Numbered from the stretch's first letter, positions 17,642-28,180 are shown. The stretch: 64,000 nt of DNA from Candidatus Nitrosotalea sp. TS (GCF_011319465.1 NZ_RCMB01000002.1:62001-126000); one strand, 5' to 3'. Program-made: numbers and translations. Notes: generated by a model from the letters alone, not told the origin.

Positions 17642-17899
17642 GTGACTCATCATAAATTGCCTGAAGTAAAGAAAAGATTGGCAAGGATAGAGGGACATGT
17701 TAAAGGCATAAGGAAAATGATTGATGATGAAAAGGGATATCCTGAGATTGTACAGCAGATCACAGCGGTCAGAGCGGCTCTTGATAGTACCATGGAGATA
17801 ATAATTCAGGATCTTGTGGATCATGTTAACCTCAATACAAATACTAGAGGAAAACAGGCAGCCAATGATCTAAAGAATACAGTATCCAAAATTCTATAG
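17642..17899 (+). CDS. CsoR/RcnR-family metal-sensing repressor, cysteine-free
   Basis: 85 aa starting at GTG 17642. The family four-helix form is clear: VKKRLARIEGHVKGIRKMI, then EIVQQITAVRAALDST. The family normally has a Cys in helix 2 (CsoR C-H-C, RcnR H-C-H-H), but here the position reads KGYPEIVQQ, and the second-Cys region reads DHVNLNTN. The protein has no cysteine at all. Remaining possible ligands are the N-terminal histidines (MTHH) and the His in DLVDHVN, close to the His set of RcnR. I infer a nickel/cobalt-type sensor with oxygen/nitrogen ligands. Cotranscribed with the exporter. Confidence 0.85.
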   Translation: MTHHKLPEVKKRLARIEGHVKGIRKMIDDEKGYPEIVQQITAVRAALDSTMEIIIQDLVDHVNLNTNTRGKQAANDLKNTVSKIL

Positions 17900-17987
17900 G
17901 GTACTGGCAAGAATCTGTCTTTGAAACCTGAAAACAAAAAAAACAAATTTAGATCGGCATAAAACTTAAATTCGTATTATTCTGCAG

Positions 17988-19162
17988 TTGCTGAGGGTCA
18001 CAGAAATTCCAACAAAAAAAGCCAAACATGTAAACAAGTTTGGTAAGCTTGTTTTGGAAGATGGCACTGTTTTTGACGGAATGGGTTTTGGTTATTCTAC
18101 AACTGTCTCAGGCGAGGCAGTATTCAATACGGCATGTCAGGTTATACTGAGGCGCTAACTGACCCGTCATACAGTGGGCAGATTTTGACACTTACCTATC
18201 CATTGGTGGGAAACTATGGCATTCCAGATGTTTTAGAAAAAGATGAGGATGGAATCCAAAAATATACTGAATCTGACAGGATACAGATTCGGGCACTTGT
18301 GGTGCATGAATTGTCACTTACCGCAAGCCACTGGAATCTTGACATGACGCTAGATGAATGGCTGTACAATGAAAAGATTCCTGGAATTGCAGGAATTGAT
18401 ACAAGGGCACTTACGACAAAACTTAGGACAGAAGGTGTCATGATGGGAATACTTGCAGTGTCTGAAAAAGAGATTGATGAGAAGCACTCAAGGCACAGCT
18501 TGCAGTCTGCCAAAAAATACAACGATGACGAATTCATGTCTGATAGTGTCCACAAAAGAGCCCAAGACATATGGTACTGGACAAGAATCAATTGTAGTCG
18601 TAGACACTGGTGTCAAAAATGCGATACTGCGCAATGTGCGAAAACTTAGGATACAAGGTGGTCTGTGTTCCGTGGAACTATTCACTGGAAAAGATCATGT
18701 CATATGAACCAAAGGGTGTGGTCATAGCAAGCGGTCCTGGGGATCCGATAAAATGCGACAAGACCATAGACACTGCAAAATCATTGATTGAAAAAAACAT
18801 TCCAACACTTGGGATATGCCTTGGCGCGCAGATTCTGGGTCTTGCAGGTGGCGCAAGCACATACAAGCTAAAGTATGGTCACCGGGGGACAGAACAAGTC
18901 GTGCATTGACCTCGATACCAACCAAGTTTACGTGACAAGCCAGAACCATGGATTCTGTCTAGATCCAGATTCTCTAAAGAAGACTGATTTCAAATTGTGG
19001 TTTACAAATACTGATGACAAAACAGTAGAGGGAATACGACACAAAGAAAAAAAGATAATTGCAGTACAGTTTCATCCAGAAGCGTCACCTGGTCCTTTTG
19101 ATTGTATGTTTGTTTTTGAAGAGCTCAAGCGACTGATAGGGGAGGACAATGCCAAAAGATGA
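17988..19162 (+). CDS. carA: Carbamoyl-phosphate synthase small subunit (frameshifted)
   Basis: Glutamine amidotransferase subunit feeding ammonia to CarB for pyrimidine and arginine synthesis. The start is probably TTG 17988; the first frame reads KLVLEDGTVFDGMGFGY and STTVSGEAVFNT, then shifts near 18130 into MSGYTEALTDPSYSGQ. More shifts occur near 18550, 18640 and 18900. The class I GATase domain has the nucleophile LGICLGAQ (the family usually has HQ here), IASGPGDP, and the His-Glu pair in QFHPEASPGP. About 390 aa. It overlaps carB by 14 nt. Confidence 0.92.
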
Positions 19163-22100
19163 GTCGCTAAAGAAAATATTGGTTCTTGGCAGTGGGGCAA
19201 TTAAAATCGGAGAAGCAGGCGAAAGTCACAAAATGACCGCCAATTCGACTACTCCGGTAGCCAGTGTCTCAAGGCCATAAAGGAAGAAGGGATACAAAGC
19301 ATTCTTGTAAATCCAAACATTGCAACAATTCAGACTGACACAAGATTTGCAGACAAGGTGTATTCAATTCCAGTAAACCCTCAGTACGTAGAGTCCATCA
19401 TCGAATCTGAAAGGCCAGATGGTCTGATGCTTGGGTTTGGTGGACAGACTGCCCTGAACTGTGGAGTAAAACTCGAAGAGATGGGTGTTCTCAAAAAATA
19501 CGGCGTCAGGGTACTTGGAACTCAGGTGTCAGGAATCAGGGCAACAGAAGACAGGCAGCTCTTCAAGGATGCCATGATAGAGTGTGGTGTTCCAGTACTG
19601 AAAAGTAAAACTGTTTACAACTTTGAGCAGGCAAAAGAGATTGCAAATGAGCTTGGCTATCCTGTAATCATACGCGTCGCATACACGCTGGGTGGAAAGG
19701 GAGGAGGAGTGGCTCACAATGAAATTGAATTGCATGAAATAGTGACAAGAGGTCTTAACGCAAGTCTTGTGGGGCAGGTACTCATCGAGGAGTATGTCGG
19801 ACACTGGAAGCAGATAGAGTATGAGGTCATGGCAGACTATGATGGCAACAATGTCATAATTTGTAATATGGAAAATGTTCTTTCAATGAGGGTTCACACT
19901 GGTGACAATGTCGTTGTTGCACCATCGCAGACACTTGACAATCATGAATACCAGATGCTAAGGTCTGCGGCACTGCGTGCTGCAAAGCATGTTGGAATAG
20001 TTGGTGAGTGCAACGTCCAGTTTGCACTTGATGCAGATTCTGACAAGTATGTTGCAATAGAGATGAACCCTCGGCTTTCTCGCTCGTCTGCTCTTGCAAG
20101 CAAGGCAACAGGATACCCGATTGCATACATGGCAGCAAAGATTGGGATGGGTTACACACTGTCTGAGCTTGTAAACCGTATCACAAAGACTACCACTGCA
20201 TGCTTTGAGCCATCACTTGACTATATTGTATGCAAGCACCCTCGATGGGATTTTGGCAAGTTTGAGATGGCAAACCGAAGCCTTGGGCCTACAATGAAAT
20301 CCGTGGGAGAAGTGATGGCAGTGGGGCGATGCTTTGAGGAATCATTTCAAAAGGCAATCAGGATGCTTGAGATTGGAAACGACGGCTTGGTTGCAAATCG
20401 CACACCTGACAAGGTTTACGATATCGAAGATCTGGAAGACAAGCTGCAAAAGTCAGACGACCGTATACTGTACCACGTGGCAGCTGCACTGCGACAGGGA
20501 ATTTCTGTTGCAAAAATATACAAGCTTTCTGCAATAGACCCGTGGTTTATTGAAAAAATTCAAAACATTGTAGAGACTGAAAAAAGTCTCAAAGAAACAA
20601 AACTTGATTCTGATAAACTACGTCATGCAAAAGAGATTGGATTCTCAGACAAGCAGATTGGAAGACTGACAGGAAAAGACGACATGGATATTCGAAAGAT
20701 GCGAAAAGAGTTTGGAATTGTTCCAGTAGTAAAACGAATAGACACACTTGCAGCCGAATGGCCGGCGCAGACAAACTATCTGTATCTGACATATGGCGGA
20801 AAGACAAATGACTTTGAGGTAAGCTCTACAAATGAAAAGATTGCAGTGCTAGGTGCAGGACCCTACCGCATCGGTAGCAGTGTAGAGTTTGACTGGGGAA
20901 CTGTAAACATGGTGTGGGGACTCAAGGAAAATGGCGTAAAGGAGGTCTCTGTGATAAACTGCAATCCGGAAACCGTATCAACTGACTATGATATTTGTGA
21001 CAGGCTCTACTTTGAAGAGTTGACACTTGAGAGAGTTTTAGATATTGCAGAATTTGAAAAATTGACAGGAATTGTGACTGCAGTTGGCGGCCAGACTGCA
21101 AACAATCTGACACCCGAAGCTTGCAAAGCATGGAATCAAGATAATTGGCACGTCGTACGAGGACATTGACAGGGCTGAGAACAGGTCTCACTTTAGCAAA
21201 CTGCTCGACGATCTTCACATAAGGCAGCCTCCATGGCAGGCATTCTCAAGCCTGTCTGATGCCAAAAAGTTTGCACTAAAGGTGGGCTATCCGGTTCTTG
21301 TAAGGCCGTCTTACGTGCTAAGCGGCGCTGCAATGAAGGTTGTCTGGTCCGAAGAGCAGCTCAAAAGATATCTTGACGAGGCAACAAACGTCTCGCCAGA
21401 CTATCCTGTCGTGATTACCAAATTCATGCTAAATTCCTTGGAGGCCGAAGTTGACGGCGTATCTGATGGAAAAAATGTAGTCATTGGTGCAGTACTTGAA
21501 CACATTGAAGGGGCAGGCGTACACTCTGGGGATTCAATGATGTGCATTCCTCCATGGAGCTTGTCAAACAAGGTCATTGATACAATACTTGATTATACCA
21601 AAAAAATTGCAAGCGCATTTACAATAAAGGGTCCGTTTAACCTGCAGTTTTTGATAAACTCAGATCAAGTGTTTGTAATTGAGCTTAACATCAGGGCATC
21701 GCGATCCATGCCGTTTGTGTCAAAATTTGTAAGGATGAATCTTATCCGCCTTGCGGCTCAAGCAGTACTTGGAAAATCTCTTCCGGCAGTTCCGCATGAC
21801 CGGTGGAGAAAAATACACAACTATGGAATCAAGGTACCGCAGTTTTCATTTATGCAGCTAGAGGGTGCTGACGTGGTACTTGGAGTGGAGATGCAGTCAA
21901 CAGGAGAGGCTGCATGTTTTGGTGAAAGTTTCTATGATGCACTTGCAAAGGGGCTGATCTCTGTTGGATATTCTCTGCCAAAGGAAGGGTCTGTCTTGAT
22001 AACAGCTGGAGGCTCTGAGAACAAGGAGAAGCTATTGCAGACTGCACTGTTGCTCAAAAGCCTCGGCTACAAGATTTTAGCAACAGAGCACACTGCAGAA

Positions 22101-22416
22101 TTTTTGTCAGACAAGAGGATAGGTGACGTGGAAATTGTATACAAGATAAGCGAGCCTCAAAGAAAGCCAAACATTGCAGACATGCTGTACCAACACAAGA
22201 TTGACTTTATCATAAACGTACCAAGCACATCGACACTTGAAAAATATGTCGGCATGTTATACGACGAGTATCAGATAAGAAGAAAGGCAGTAGAGCTTGG
22301 CATCCCTGTGCTGATAACTACACGAACTTGCAGACTCTTTTGCAAAGGCACTAGAGTGGCTAAGGCACAATGAGACCACGAAAAAACCACTAGAGTCGTA
22401 CGAGCCAATCCAGTAG
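19149..22416 (+). CDS. carB: Carbamoyl-phosphate synthase large subunit (frameshifted)
   Basis: Makes carbamoyl phosphate from bicarbonate, ammonia and two ATP. About 1089 aa with two ATP-grasp halves: first half PVIIRVAYTLGGKGGG and EMNPRLSRSSALASKATGYP; second half YPVLVRPSYVLSGAAM and IELNIRASRSMPFVSK; then an MGS-like allosteric end. The start ATG 19149 gives MPKDESLKKILVLGSGAIK. Right after IGEAGE there is a run of about 20 nt before FDYSG that is absent from the usual motif. Other frame changes are near 21130 and 22315; the real end reads SYEPIQ at 22416. Confidence 0.93.
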
Positions 22417-22441
22417 GTTTTCTGCTAAACTTGGAATAGTC

Positions 22442-23394
22442 CTAGCTTTCAATGCCGAGGCTTTTTCTTAAGATTCTTGCAACGTTTCTAATTGTCACGC
22501 TGCTAACCCCTGATGCCTTTGCAATATTGTTCTGGGTGAACTCTTCTTCGTTTAGTATGCCTGACATGAATATGGCAGTTGCTGCAAGGGATACAGGACT
22601 TTTACCGTCTGTTATTCCCTTTTCTTTTGCCCTGTAAAGTATGTCAAGCGCATCCCTTTTTGCCTTTTCACTTGAACCAACAGCTGTTCCTATCTTTGAT
22701 ATGAATTCTGATGGATCAAAGGCATCTACTTGCAAGTCTAGTGACTTGACAAAGATTCTGTAATTTCTTGACAACTCTTTGACTGTTATGTTTCCCTCAT
22801 GTGCAATATCGCTCAAGGTCCTTGGAACATTTGATTCCCTGCAGGCAATGCACAATGCAGAAAGAATCATTCCTTTGATGGTCCTTCCCCTGATGATGTT
22901 TTTTGCAAGTGCCTTTCTATACAGATACGCTGCCCGTCTCTACTACTGCATCAGAGATTTCAAGCTTTGACTGTATCGATGACATGACAGCAAATGCTGC
23001 ACGCAAGTTTCGCTCAGTAGAGTTTACCTTGCTTCTGCTATCCCATGTCCTCAATCTGCTAAACGTGTACTTCATGTAGCCTGAGATGGAATTTCCTGCA
23101 GCATCCTCTATTTGCATTCCCAATTATTGTTGACAGTCCCTTGTCATGGATGGAAAGCGTTGATGCCATCCCAGTTCTGGTGTTATTGTTGTAATCTTCA
23201 AGTGTGAATGATTTTTGCTCAGGTGTCGTGTCTTCCACCTTGTCTACTAGAACGGCACCACAACTTGAGCACAAGATCTCACCGCGTACTGTGTCAGTAA
23301 TCAGTGGCCCATGGGATTGCCTCCCTTGGACGCACTCGTCTCTTGTGCTTTTTTGAACTATACATTTCTGTCCGGATTTGCTATTAACTACCAT
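22442..23394 (-). CDS. tfb: Transcription initiation factor TFB (frameshifted)
   Basis: Bridges TBP and RNA polymerase at archaeal promoters. About 317 aa. The zinc-ribbon region ends EILCSSCGAVL, but the usual first CxxC knuckle is absent: upstream there are only KCIVQ and DECVQGRQSHG. The B-reader/linker region is near KSFTLEDY. The two cyclin repeats follow (NSTERNLRAAFAVMSSIQSK and AALYR-like, then ILSALCIACRESNVPRTLSD and SVTIRNVARILRKSLGI). Frame changes near 23110 and 22920. Its promoter has a TATA-like TTTAAATACTTT. Archaea of this group carry several TFBs; this may be a paralogue. Confidence 0.9.
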
Positions 23395-23474
23395 TTGTAT
23401 ATCTAATATAGTATTGAAAGTATTTAAACACTAAAGTAAGGAATTGGATATCAGGTGAAGCAGTGTAAAGCGAC

Positions 23475-24095
23475 CTATTGGTACCATTCGTGCGCAATTG
23501 CCTGTATCTCTTCTAACGCCTTTGCCAAATTGCTTGACTTGGTATTCTCTGCGCCGTTCATTCCTTCTGCAAGTATTCCCCTCACCTCGCTGAAACCCAT
23601 GAATTGAAATTCCGAGTTTGAAAGGGACACTGCATGCTCCCATGCTTTCATGGGTCCTGTGCTGTAAGAGCCACCGCTAGAAACAATTGTCAGCGCTTTT
23701 TTCCCTTTCATCAATCCTGCATATTTTCCATCTTGTGCATTCCATGTGTGGCCTTTTAGCATTATAGAATCAAACCACGCCTTGACCACAGCTGGCATGG
23801 AAAAGTTGAACATTGGATATGCAAGAACTACAATATCTGATGATTTTACCTGCTCTGTCATTTTGTCCATCTTGGACAAGAGATTTTTTTGCTCTGCTGA
23901 CAGGTTCTGCTTTAGGTAATCTCGCTGGATGTATGCCATGAGGTTATCATCCAAGAACATGTCAGGTGTGTTTTTTGCAAGATCTATCTCTTCAATTGTA
24001 GAGTTTTTTATTTTGGACTTGAATTCTGTTAGGATCTTTTTTGTGTTGGAGCGCTCTCCGCGTGGAACGTATTTTACAACAAGTGTCTTTGTCAT
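23475..24095 (-). CDS. azoR: FMN-dependent NADH:quinone/azo reductase
   Basis: 206 aa flavodoxin-fold enzyme of the AzoR family, which reduces quinones by two electrons and azo dyes. The start MTKTLVVKYVPRGERSNT carries the FMN phosphate site. The flavin-contact loop reads VVLAYPMFNFSMPAVVK and the active-site segment GSYSTGP. Intact. It is divergent from an HxlR-family regulator, an arrangement known for quinone-responsive azoreductase operons in Bacillus (YodB/AzoR1), so quinone detoxification is the likely role. Confidence 0.9.
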   Translation of the reverse strand: MTKTLVVKYVPRGERSNTKKILTEFKSKIKNSTIEEIDLAKNTPDMFLDDNLMAYIQRDYLKQNLSAEQKNLLSKMDKMTEQVKSSDIVVLAYPMFNFSMPAVVKAWFDSIMLKGHTWNAQDGKYAGLMKGKKALTIVSSGGSYSTGPMKAWEHAVSLSNSEFQFMGFSEVRGILAEGMNGAENTKSSNLAKALEEIQAIAHEWYQ

Positions 24096-24224
24096 GGCTT
24101 TTTACCTAAATTTTCTATACTAGATATAAAAAAGTAAGTATTTAAATCAGGAAGTAACTATCGGTAAATTAACTGAGGTTGTGGTAAGTTGAAAGAAGAA
24201 GAGTGCAGCATACTTGCAGGTAAC

Positions 24225-24598
24225 ATGAAGGCGTGCCCATTGACAATACTTTTGCAATAATTGGCAAAAAGTTTACGGTACACATTTTACGAAACATGAC
24301 ACGGCTGAACCAAAGCAGATTCAACGAGTTTTTGGATTCTATTGAAGGAATAAACCCCAAGACCCTGTCTGCAAGGCTTCGCGAGATGGGAAAAAATGGA
24401 CTCATTGAGAGAAAGATCTATCCTGGCACTCCTGTGAAAATAGAGTATTCCATGACTGACAAGGGCAAGGCGTTGACGCCGATTCTTGAGCAAATGGCTG
24501 CATTTTCCATGCAGTACTGTGCAAAAGATGTCTTCAAGGACGGAAAACCTCGTGCGTTCAAGCAAGTGTTTGAAAAATCGCCTGCAATTGTAAAATAA
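24225..24598 (+). CDS. HxlR-family (DUF24) redox-sensing regulator (frameshifted)
   Basis: Winged-helix regulator of about 125 aa. Starting at ATG 24225 the text reads MKACP, then one base is lost near 24238 and the frame continues IDNTFAIIGKKFTVHILRNM, RFNEFLDSIEGINPKTLSA, RLREMGKNGLIERKIY. The CP with downstream IGxKxT pattern is the HxlR N-terminal motif, whose Cys senses quinones and diamide in YodB/HypR. A TTG at 24189 could add 12 residues with one more Cys. Divergent from azoR, so probably its regulator. Confidence 0.87.
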
Positions 24599-24762
24599 AA
24601 TTCTAAAAATTAATCGCGTTTACTCCATTCTAGTCTAGTTTTTTCTAAAATTTGTGGCTATTTTCAATATTTACGTCTTTTACTTTAGCTCTAAATCTTG
24701 AATCTTAATTGGTAAAAACAATTGATATTATTTATTATAATTTCAAACAAAAACGAAACAAA

Positions 24763-25389
24763 ATGAAGGGGTTGCTATTCTTGGCACTATTGGTATCAAT
24801 AGCATTGCTTATTCATACTGCATATGCTGAAGGCATGGGGGTTGCAGCAAAGCCGGGCAAAAACAACCTTGAATCATACACTGACCCTGTGTTTCTTGGA
24901 ATATTTTCATACGAGTCAAGCGGCCCGATAGTAAATTCGCCTAGCATCAGTAGCTCTAATCTGGTTACACAGGCTCCAACTATTGTCCCAATAATTCCAA
25001 ATGTTGTTCCAGTGATTCCAAATGCAACTCTGATAGCCCAAAATGTGACTTCAGATGAAAATGCCACTGCAGACTGGCTTGCGCAATTTAGTCCATTTAC
25101 ACCGCAAAATGCATATTCCACATTTGTGTCCCAGCTAAACCAGACAGTCCAGGCCATCTTCTGGGGCCAGTTCAACTATACTGAACAGAAAACAAATGAG
25201 GGCCTTGCAGCGATGAACCAAGTCAAGCAAAATGGGGGTAGCGCAGAGCAGGCAAGAGAGGCGTTCATACAAAACGCAAGCACATCTAGAAGCGATATCA
25301 CAACTGTCAACAACAACCTCAATGTACAATATGGACACGCAAACAGCACGGTGCAGCAAGAGTTTGACCAATGGGGAAACTTGCGCTGA
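24763..25389 (+). CDS. Secreted protein, unknown function
   Basis: 208 aa from ATG 24763. The signal peptide MKGLLFLALLVSIALLIHTA ends at the AYA-E cleavage site. The mature part starts with a Pro/Val/Ile-rich segment (APTIVPIIPNVVPVIPNATL) and then a helical region (NAYSTFVSQLNQTVQAIFWG, EQAREAFIQN). Several N-x-S/T sites suggest surface glycosylation. No recognised domain and no membrane anchor. An upstream in-frame ATG-like start at 24709 lacks a signal and is unlikely. Intact, alone in its direction. Confidence 0.7.
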   Translation: MKGLLFLALLVSIALLIHTAYAEGMGVAAKPGKNNLESYTDPVFLGIFSYESSGPIVNSPSISSSNLVTQAPTIVPIIPNVVPVIPNATLIAQNVTSDENATADWLAQFSPFTPQNAYSTFVSQLNQTVQAIFWGQFNYTEQKTNEGLAAMNQVKQNGGSAEQAREAFIQNASTSRSDITTVNNNLNVQYGHANSTVQQEFDQWGNLR

Positions 25390-25426
25390 TTTTATCTAGT
25401 TTGAAGAAATCTGTTTTGATAATGTT

Positions 25427-26174
25427 CTAGAGAACACTTGATATTATTGACTCATTTCCAATTATGGAGCCGTCAAGTGTTACTATCTTTGCAGATTTTG
25501 GTGCCTTGATTGCATTTATCAGAGGCGAGATTGATTTTTTGTAAGACTTTTTGAATGTCGCATAAAAATACCTGTTAAATGATGGCACAATGATAATTTC
25601 TATCTCGCCTGCTGTGGAGGGAAATATCTGGCTTTTTTCCACTTTCATTGAAACCCACACTCGCTGGCCGTCCAAGACTGATCCTTCATGAAAATATACT
25701 GGATGAACATGACCCATGACGATCTTGGAAATGTGGGACAAGTTCTCAGATGGCATCACATGGCCATGTGTCAGCAGTGTATCCCCTATCACAATTCCTG
25801 ACGGGCTCGATACTGTTACCCAATCTGGAACAAGTTTCTGTATGTTGCCGTCGTGATTTCCTGGAACGACAAATGGTTTCAATCTTTTTTCCAATCTCAA
25901 AGAAGAGTGGCACTATATCCCATTCTATCTTTGATATTGATTCAACACTTGATTTTACATCGCCTAGCAGTACTAGCGAATCTGGTTTTTCTGACTCTAT
26001 TATTTTCTCTAAACTCTGTATGGTTTCTGCAATGATTTCCTTTGGACCAATATGGATGTCATTTGCTATGATCTTGCTTTCAAATCCAATGTGCAGGTCG
26101 GTCACAACAAGATATCTCTTCTTGTCTTCCAAAATAAGGGCAGGCTGTGACTGGACCAGCCTTGTTAGAACCAT
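25427..26174 (-). CDS. SbcD/Mre11-related archaeal phosphoesterase (frameshifted)
   Basis: About 249 aa calcineurin-like metallophosphoesterase. Motifs in order: DLHIGFESK (metal Asp/His), LVLLGDVKSS, FVVPGNHDGN after the frame change near 25890, LLTHGH and VMGHVHPVYF. These are the five phosphoesterase motifs of the archaeal SbcD-related subfamily. Start ATG 26174 (MVLTRLVQSQPALILEDKKR). The substrate is unknown; a role in DNA or nucleotide processing is inferred. It is divergent from a SWIM-domain protein with only 35 bp between, so they share a promoter region. Confidence 0.88.
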
Positions 26175-26209
26175 CAAAGATAATATGATTAGTTTTGAAT
26201 TAAATTCTT

Positions 26210-26512
26210 GTGACAAGACGAGGCGACGCTGATTCGATAGTCTCTGAGAGGGGAGTAAAACTGCACCACTTTGAGCCAAGCGGGCGAAAGATCTGGACTG
26301 TAGTTGGAAAGGAAAATGAGCACTGGCTTGACCCTGAGTTGGGATTTTGCTCGTGTGCTGATTTTTACTATAATGCATTGAGTACGGGTGGGGAATGTTA
26401 TCATCTAAAAGCTGTAAGAATTGCGCAGGAACAGAAAAAAATAGAGACTGTAAAATTTTCTGATTCAGAGTTTGAGAGTTTTGTTTCTGCTCTTGTCAGA
26501 GACTTACTGTGA
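26210..26512 (+). CDS. SWIM zinc-finger protein
   Basis: 100 aa from GTG 26210. The SWIM signature C-x-C...C-x-H is seen as FCSCADFYYNALSTGGECYH. The N-terminal half is beta-rich (VKLHHFEPSGRKIWTVVG). SWIM domains bind DNA or proteins; the small SWIM proteins of archaea and the Shu complex associate with RadA/Rad51. Here it faces an Mre11-related phosphoesterase, so a recombination/repair role is plausible but unproven. Its last 17 nt overlap the convergent gene at 26496. Confidence 0.8.
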   Translation: MTRRGDADSIVSERGVKLHHFEPSGRKIWTVVGKENEHWLDPELGFCSCADFYYNALSTGGECYHLKAVRIAQEQKKIETVKFSDSEFESFVSALVRDLL

Positions 26513-26792
26513 ACAAGTCTTCTTTTGCAACGCCCTTCCACAGGCCAATCATGCCTTCTGGCTTTACCGGTTCCACCTTTGTTATCTTTTGAATCTTGAT
26601 GTGGTCAGGATTTGGAGGCATCCACAGCATTGCCATGTAATCGCCTACGGTACCCACTGCATCAGGTTTTGCAGATGTGATTTTGTCTTTTGCAAATCCC
26701 TTTGACACTAGAGCATCAATTGCCTTTTGTTCTAGGTCGCGTCTACCGTGGGTGAAAAGATAGACTGATTTTTGAGAGTCTATTGTGCTCAT
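26496..26792 (-). CDS. Conserved small hypothetical protein
   Basis: 98 aa, intact: SVYLFTHGRRDLEQKAID, FAKDKITSAKPDAVGTVGDY, IKIQKITKVEPVKPEGMIG, LWKGVAKEDLFTVSL. Mixed alpha/beta with no membrane segment and no known motif. It overlaps the 3' end of the SWIM gene by 17 nt in convergent orientation and has its own promoter region before purD. Confidence 0.6.
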   Translation of the reverse strand: MSTIDSQKSVYLFTHGRRDLEQKAIDALVSKGFAKDKITSAKPDAVGTVGDYMAMLWMPPNPDHIKIQKITKVEPVKPEGMIGLWKGVAKEDLFTVSL

Positions 26793-26893
26793 GGTGTGAT
26801 GATCTTTTCAATCGTTAATCAATATTTCGACAGTGTGAAATTTTTGCCAAAATCAGTTGTTAGCTTTTATACGAGTCAAATAAAGAAAAATCA

Positions 26894-28173
26894 TTGGTTG
26901 ACATTTTAGTTGTAGGCTCTGGTGGACGCGAGCATGCACTTGGATGGAAACTCTCGCAGAGCCCAAAGGTTGGAACCATATATCACGCGCCAGGAAACGG
27001 TGGAACCTCAAATAATGTGGATATCGAGGTCCACGAGATTGAAAAATTGGCACAATTTGCATCTGAGAAGAAATGTCTTACAATAGTGGGACCTGAGGTG
27101 CCTTTAGCTGCAGGAATTGTGGATGTGTTTGCAAAAAAAGGCCTTGCAATATTTGGTCCAACACAGGATGCTGCAAGGCTTGAATCAAGCAAGGTCTGGG
27201 CAAAAAATTTCATGAAAAGAAACGGCATCCCTACTGCGCGCTTTGAGATATTCGATGACGCGGCAAAGGCAAAAGAATACGTAAAATCAGTTGACTATTC
27301 TCTTGTAGTAAAGGCAGATGGCTTTGGCAGCTGGAAAGGGCGTGATTGTATGCAATGATAAACAAGAGGCAATCTCTGCAATTGACAAGATTCTAGTTGA
27401 GAAGAGCTTTGGTGCGATCAGGTGCTAGAATTATTTTAGAAGAGAGAATTGACGGTGTAGAGGCATCATACATTGCAATCTCTGATGGTACGGTTGCGTA
27501 TCCAATGGCAACAAGTCAGGACCACAAGCGAGTCTATGATGGCGACAGGGGACCTAACACCGGTGGTATGGGTGCATATTCTCCAACTGGTGTCATTGAT
27601 GATACCTTGGCACAAGATATCCAGAAAAATGTAATTGAAAAAACCATATCATGTATGAAAAAAGAAGGGACGACATTTTGCGGATTTTTGTATGCTGGAA
27701 TAATGGTAAAAGACGGCAAGCCTTTTGTTTTAGAGTTTAATGCAAGGATGGGAGACCCAGAGTGCCAGCCAATACTGATGAGGATGGATTCTGACTTGGT
27801 TGATTACATCCAGGCAAGCATTGACGGAACACTGTCCAGTCTTCCCAAGATATCATGGAAGCGTCAGAGTGCAGTATGTGTCGTACTTGCTTCAAAGGGA
27901 TATCCAGAGTCTTACCCAAAAAATGAGGAAATTTTGGGTCTTGATGTGCAAGATAGTAACTCGTATGTGTTTCATGCCGGAACAAAGCGTGTTGATGGCA
28001 AGGTCTTGACAAATGGCGGACGTGTGCTAGGGGTCACTGCAACTGGAGATACATTGCAGGATGCAATCTCTAATGCTTATGTCAGAATTGAGAAGATTAA
28101 CTGGCCTAGCAAATACTGTAGAACAGATATTGGGAAAAAAGGACTCGGACCCTCTGTGGATTCAGACATGTAG
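26894..28173 (+). CDS. purD: Phosphoribosylamine-glycine ligase (frameshifted)
   Basis: Second step of purine synthesis: ligates glycine to phosphoribosylamine with ATP. The start is TTG 26894 (MVDILVVGSGGREHALGWKL). ATP-grasp motifs: SLVVKADG then, past frame changes near 27335 and 27400, ARIILEERIDGVEASYIAI, DHKRVYDGDRGPNTGGMGAY, EFNARMGDPECQPIL. The C-terminal GARS domain ends YVRIEKINWPSK then CRTDIGKKGL. About 426 aa. The following gene starts 7 nt after the stop. Confidence 0.93.
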
Positions 28174-28180
28174 GGATGCT

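Noticed and set aside
24096-24188. YodB-like operator between azoR and the HxlR gene
   Set aside because: AGTAAGTATTTAAATC and AGTAACTATC are suggestive, but no good palindrome of the known type could be formed.
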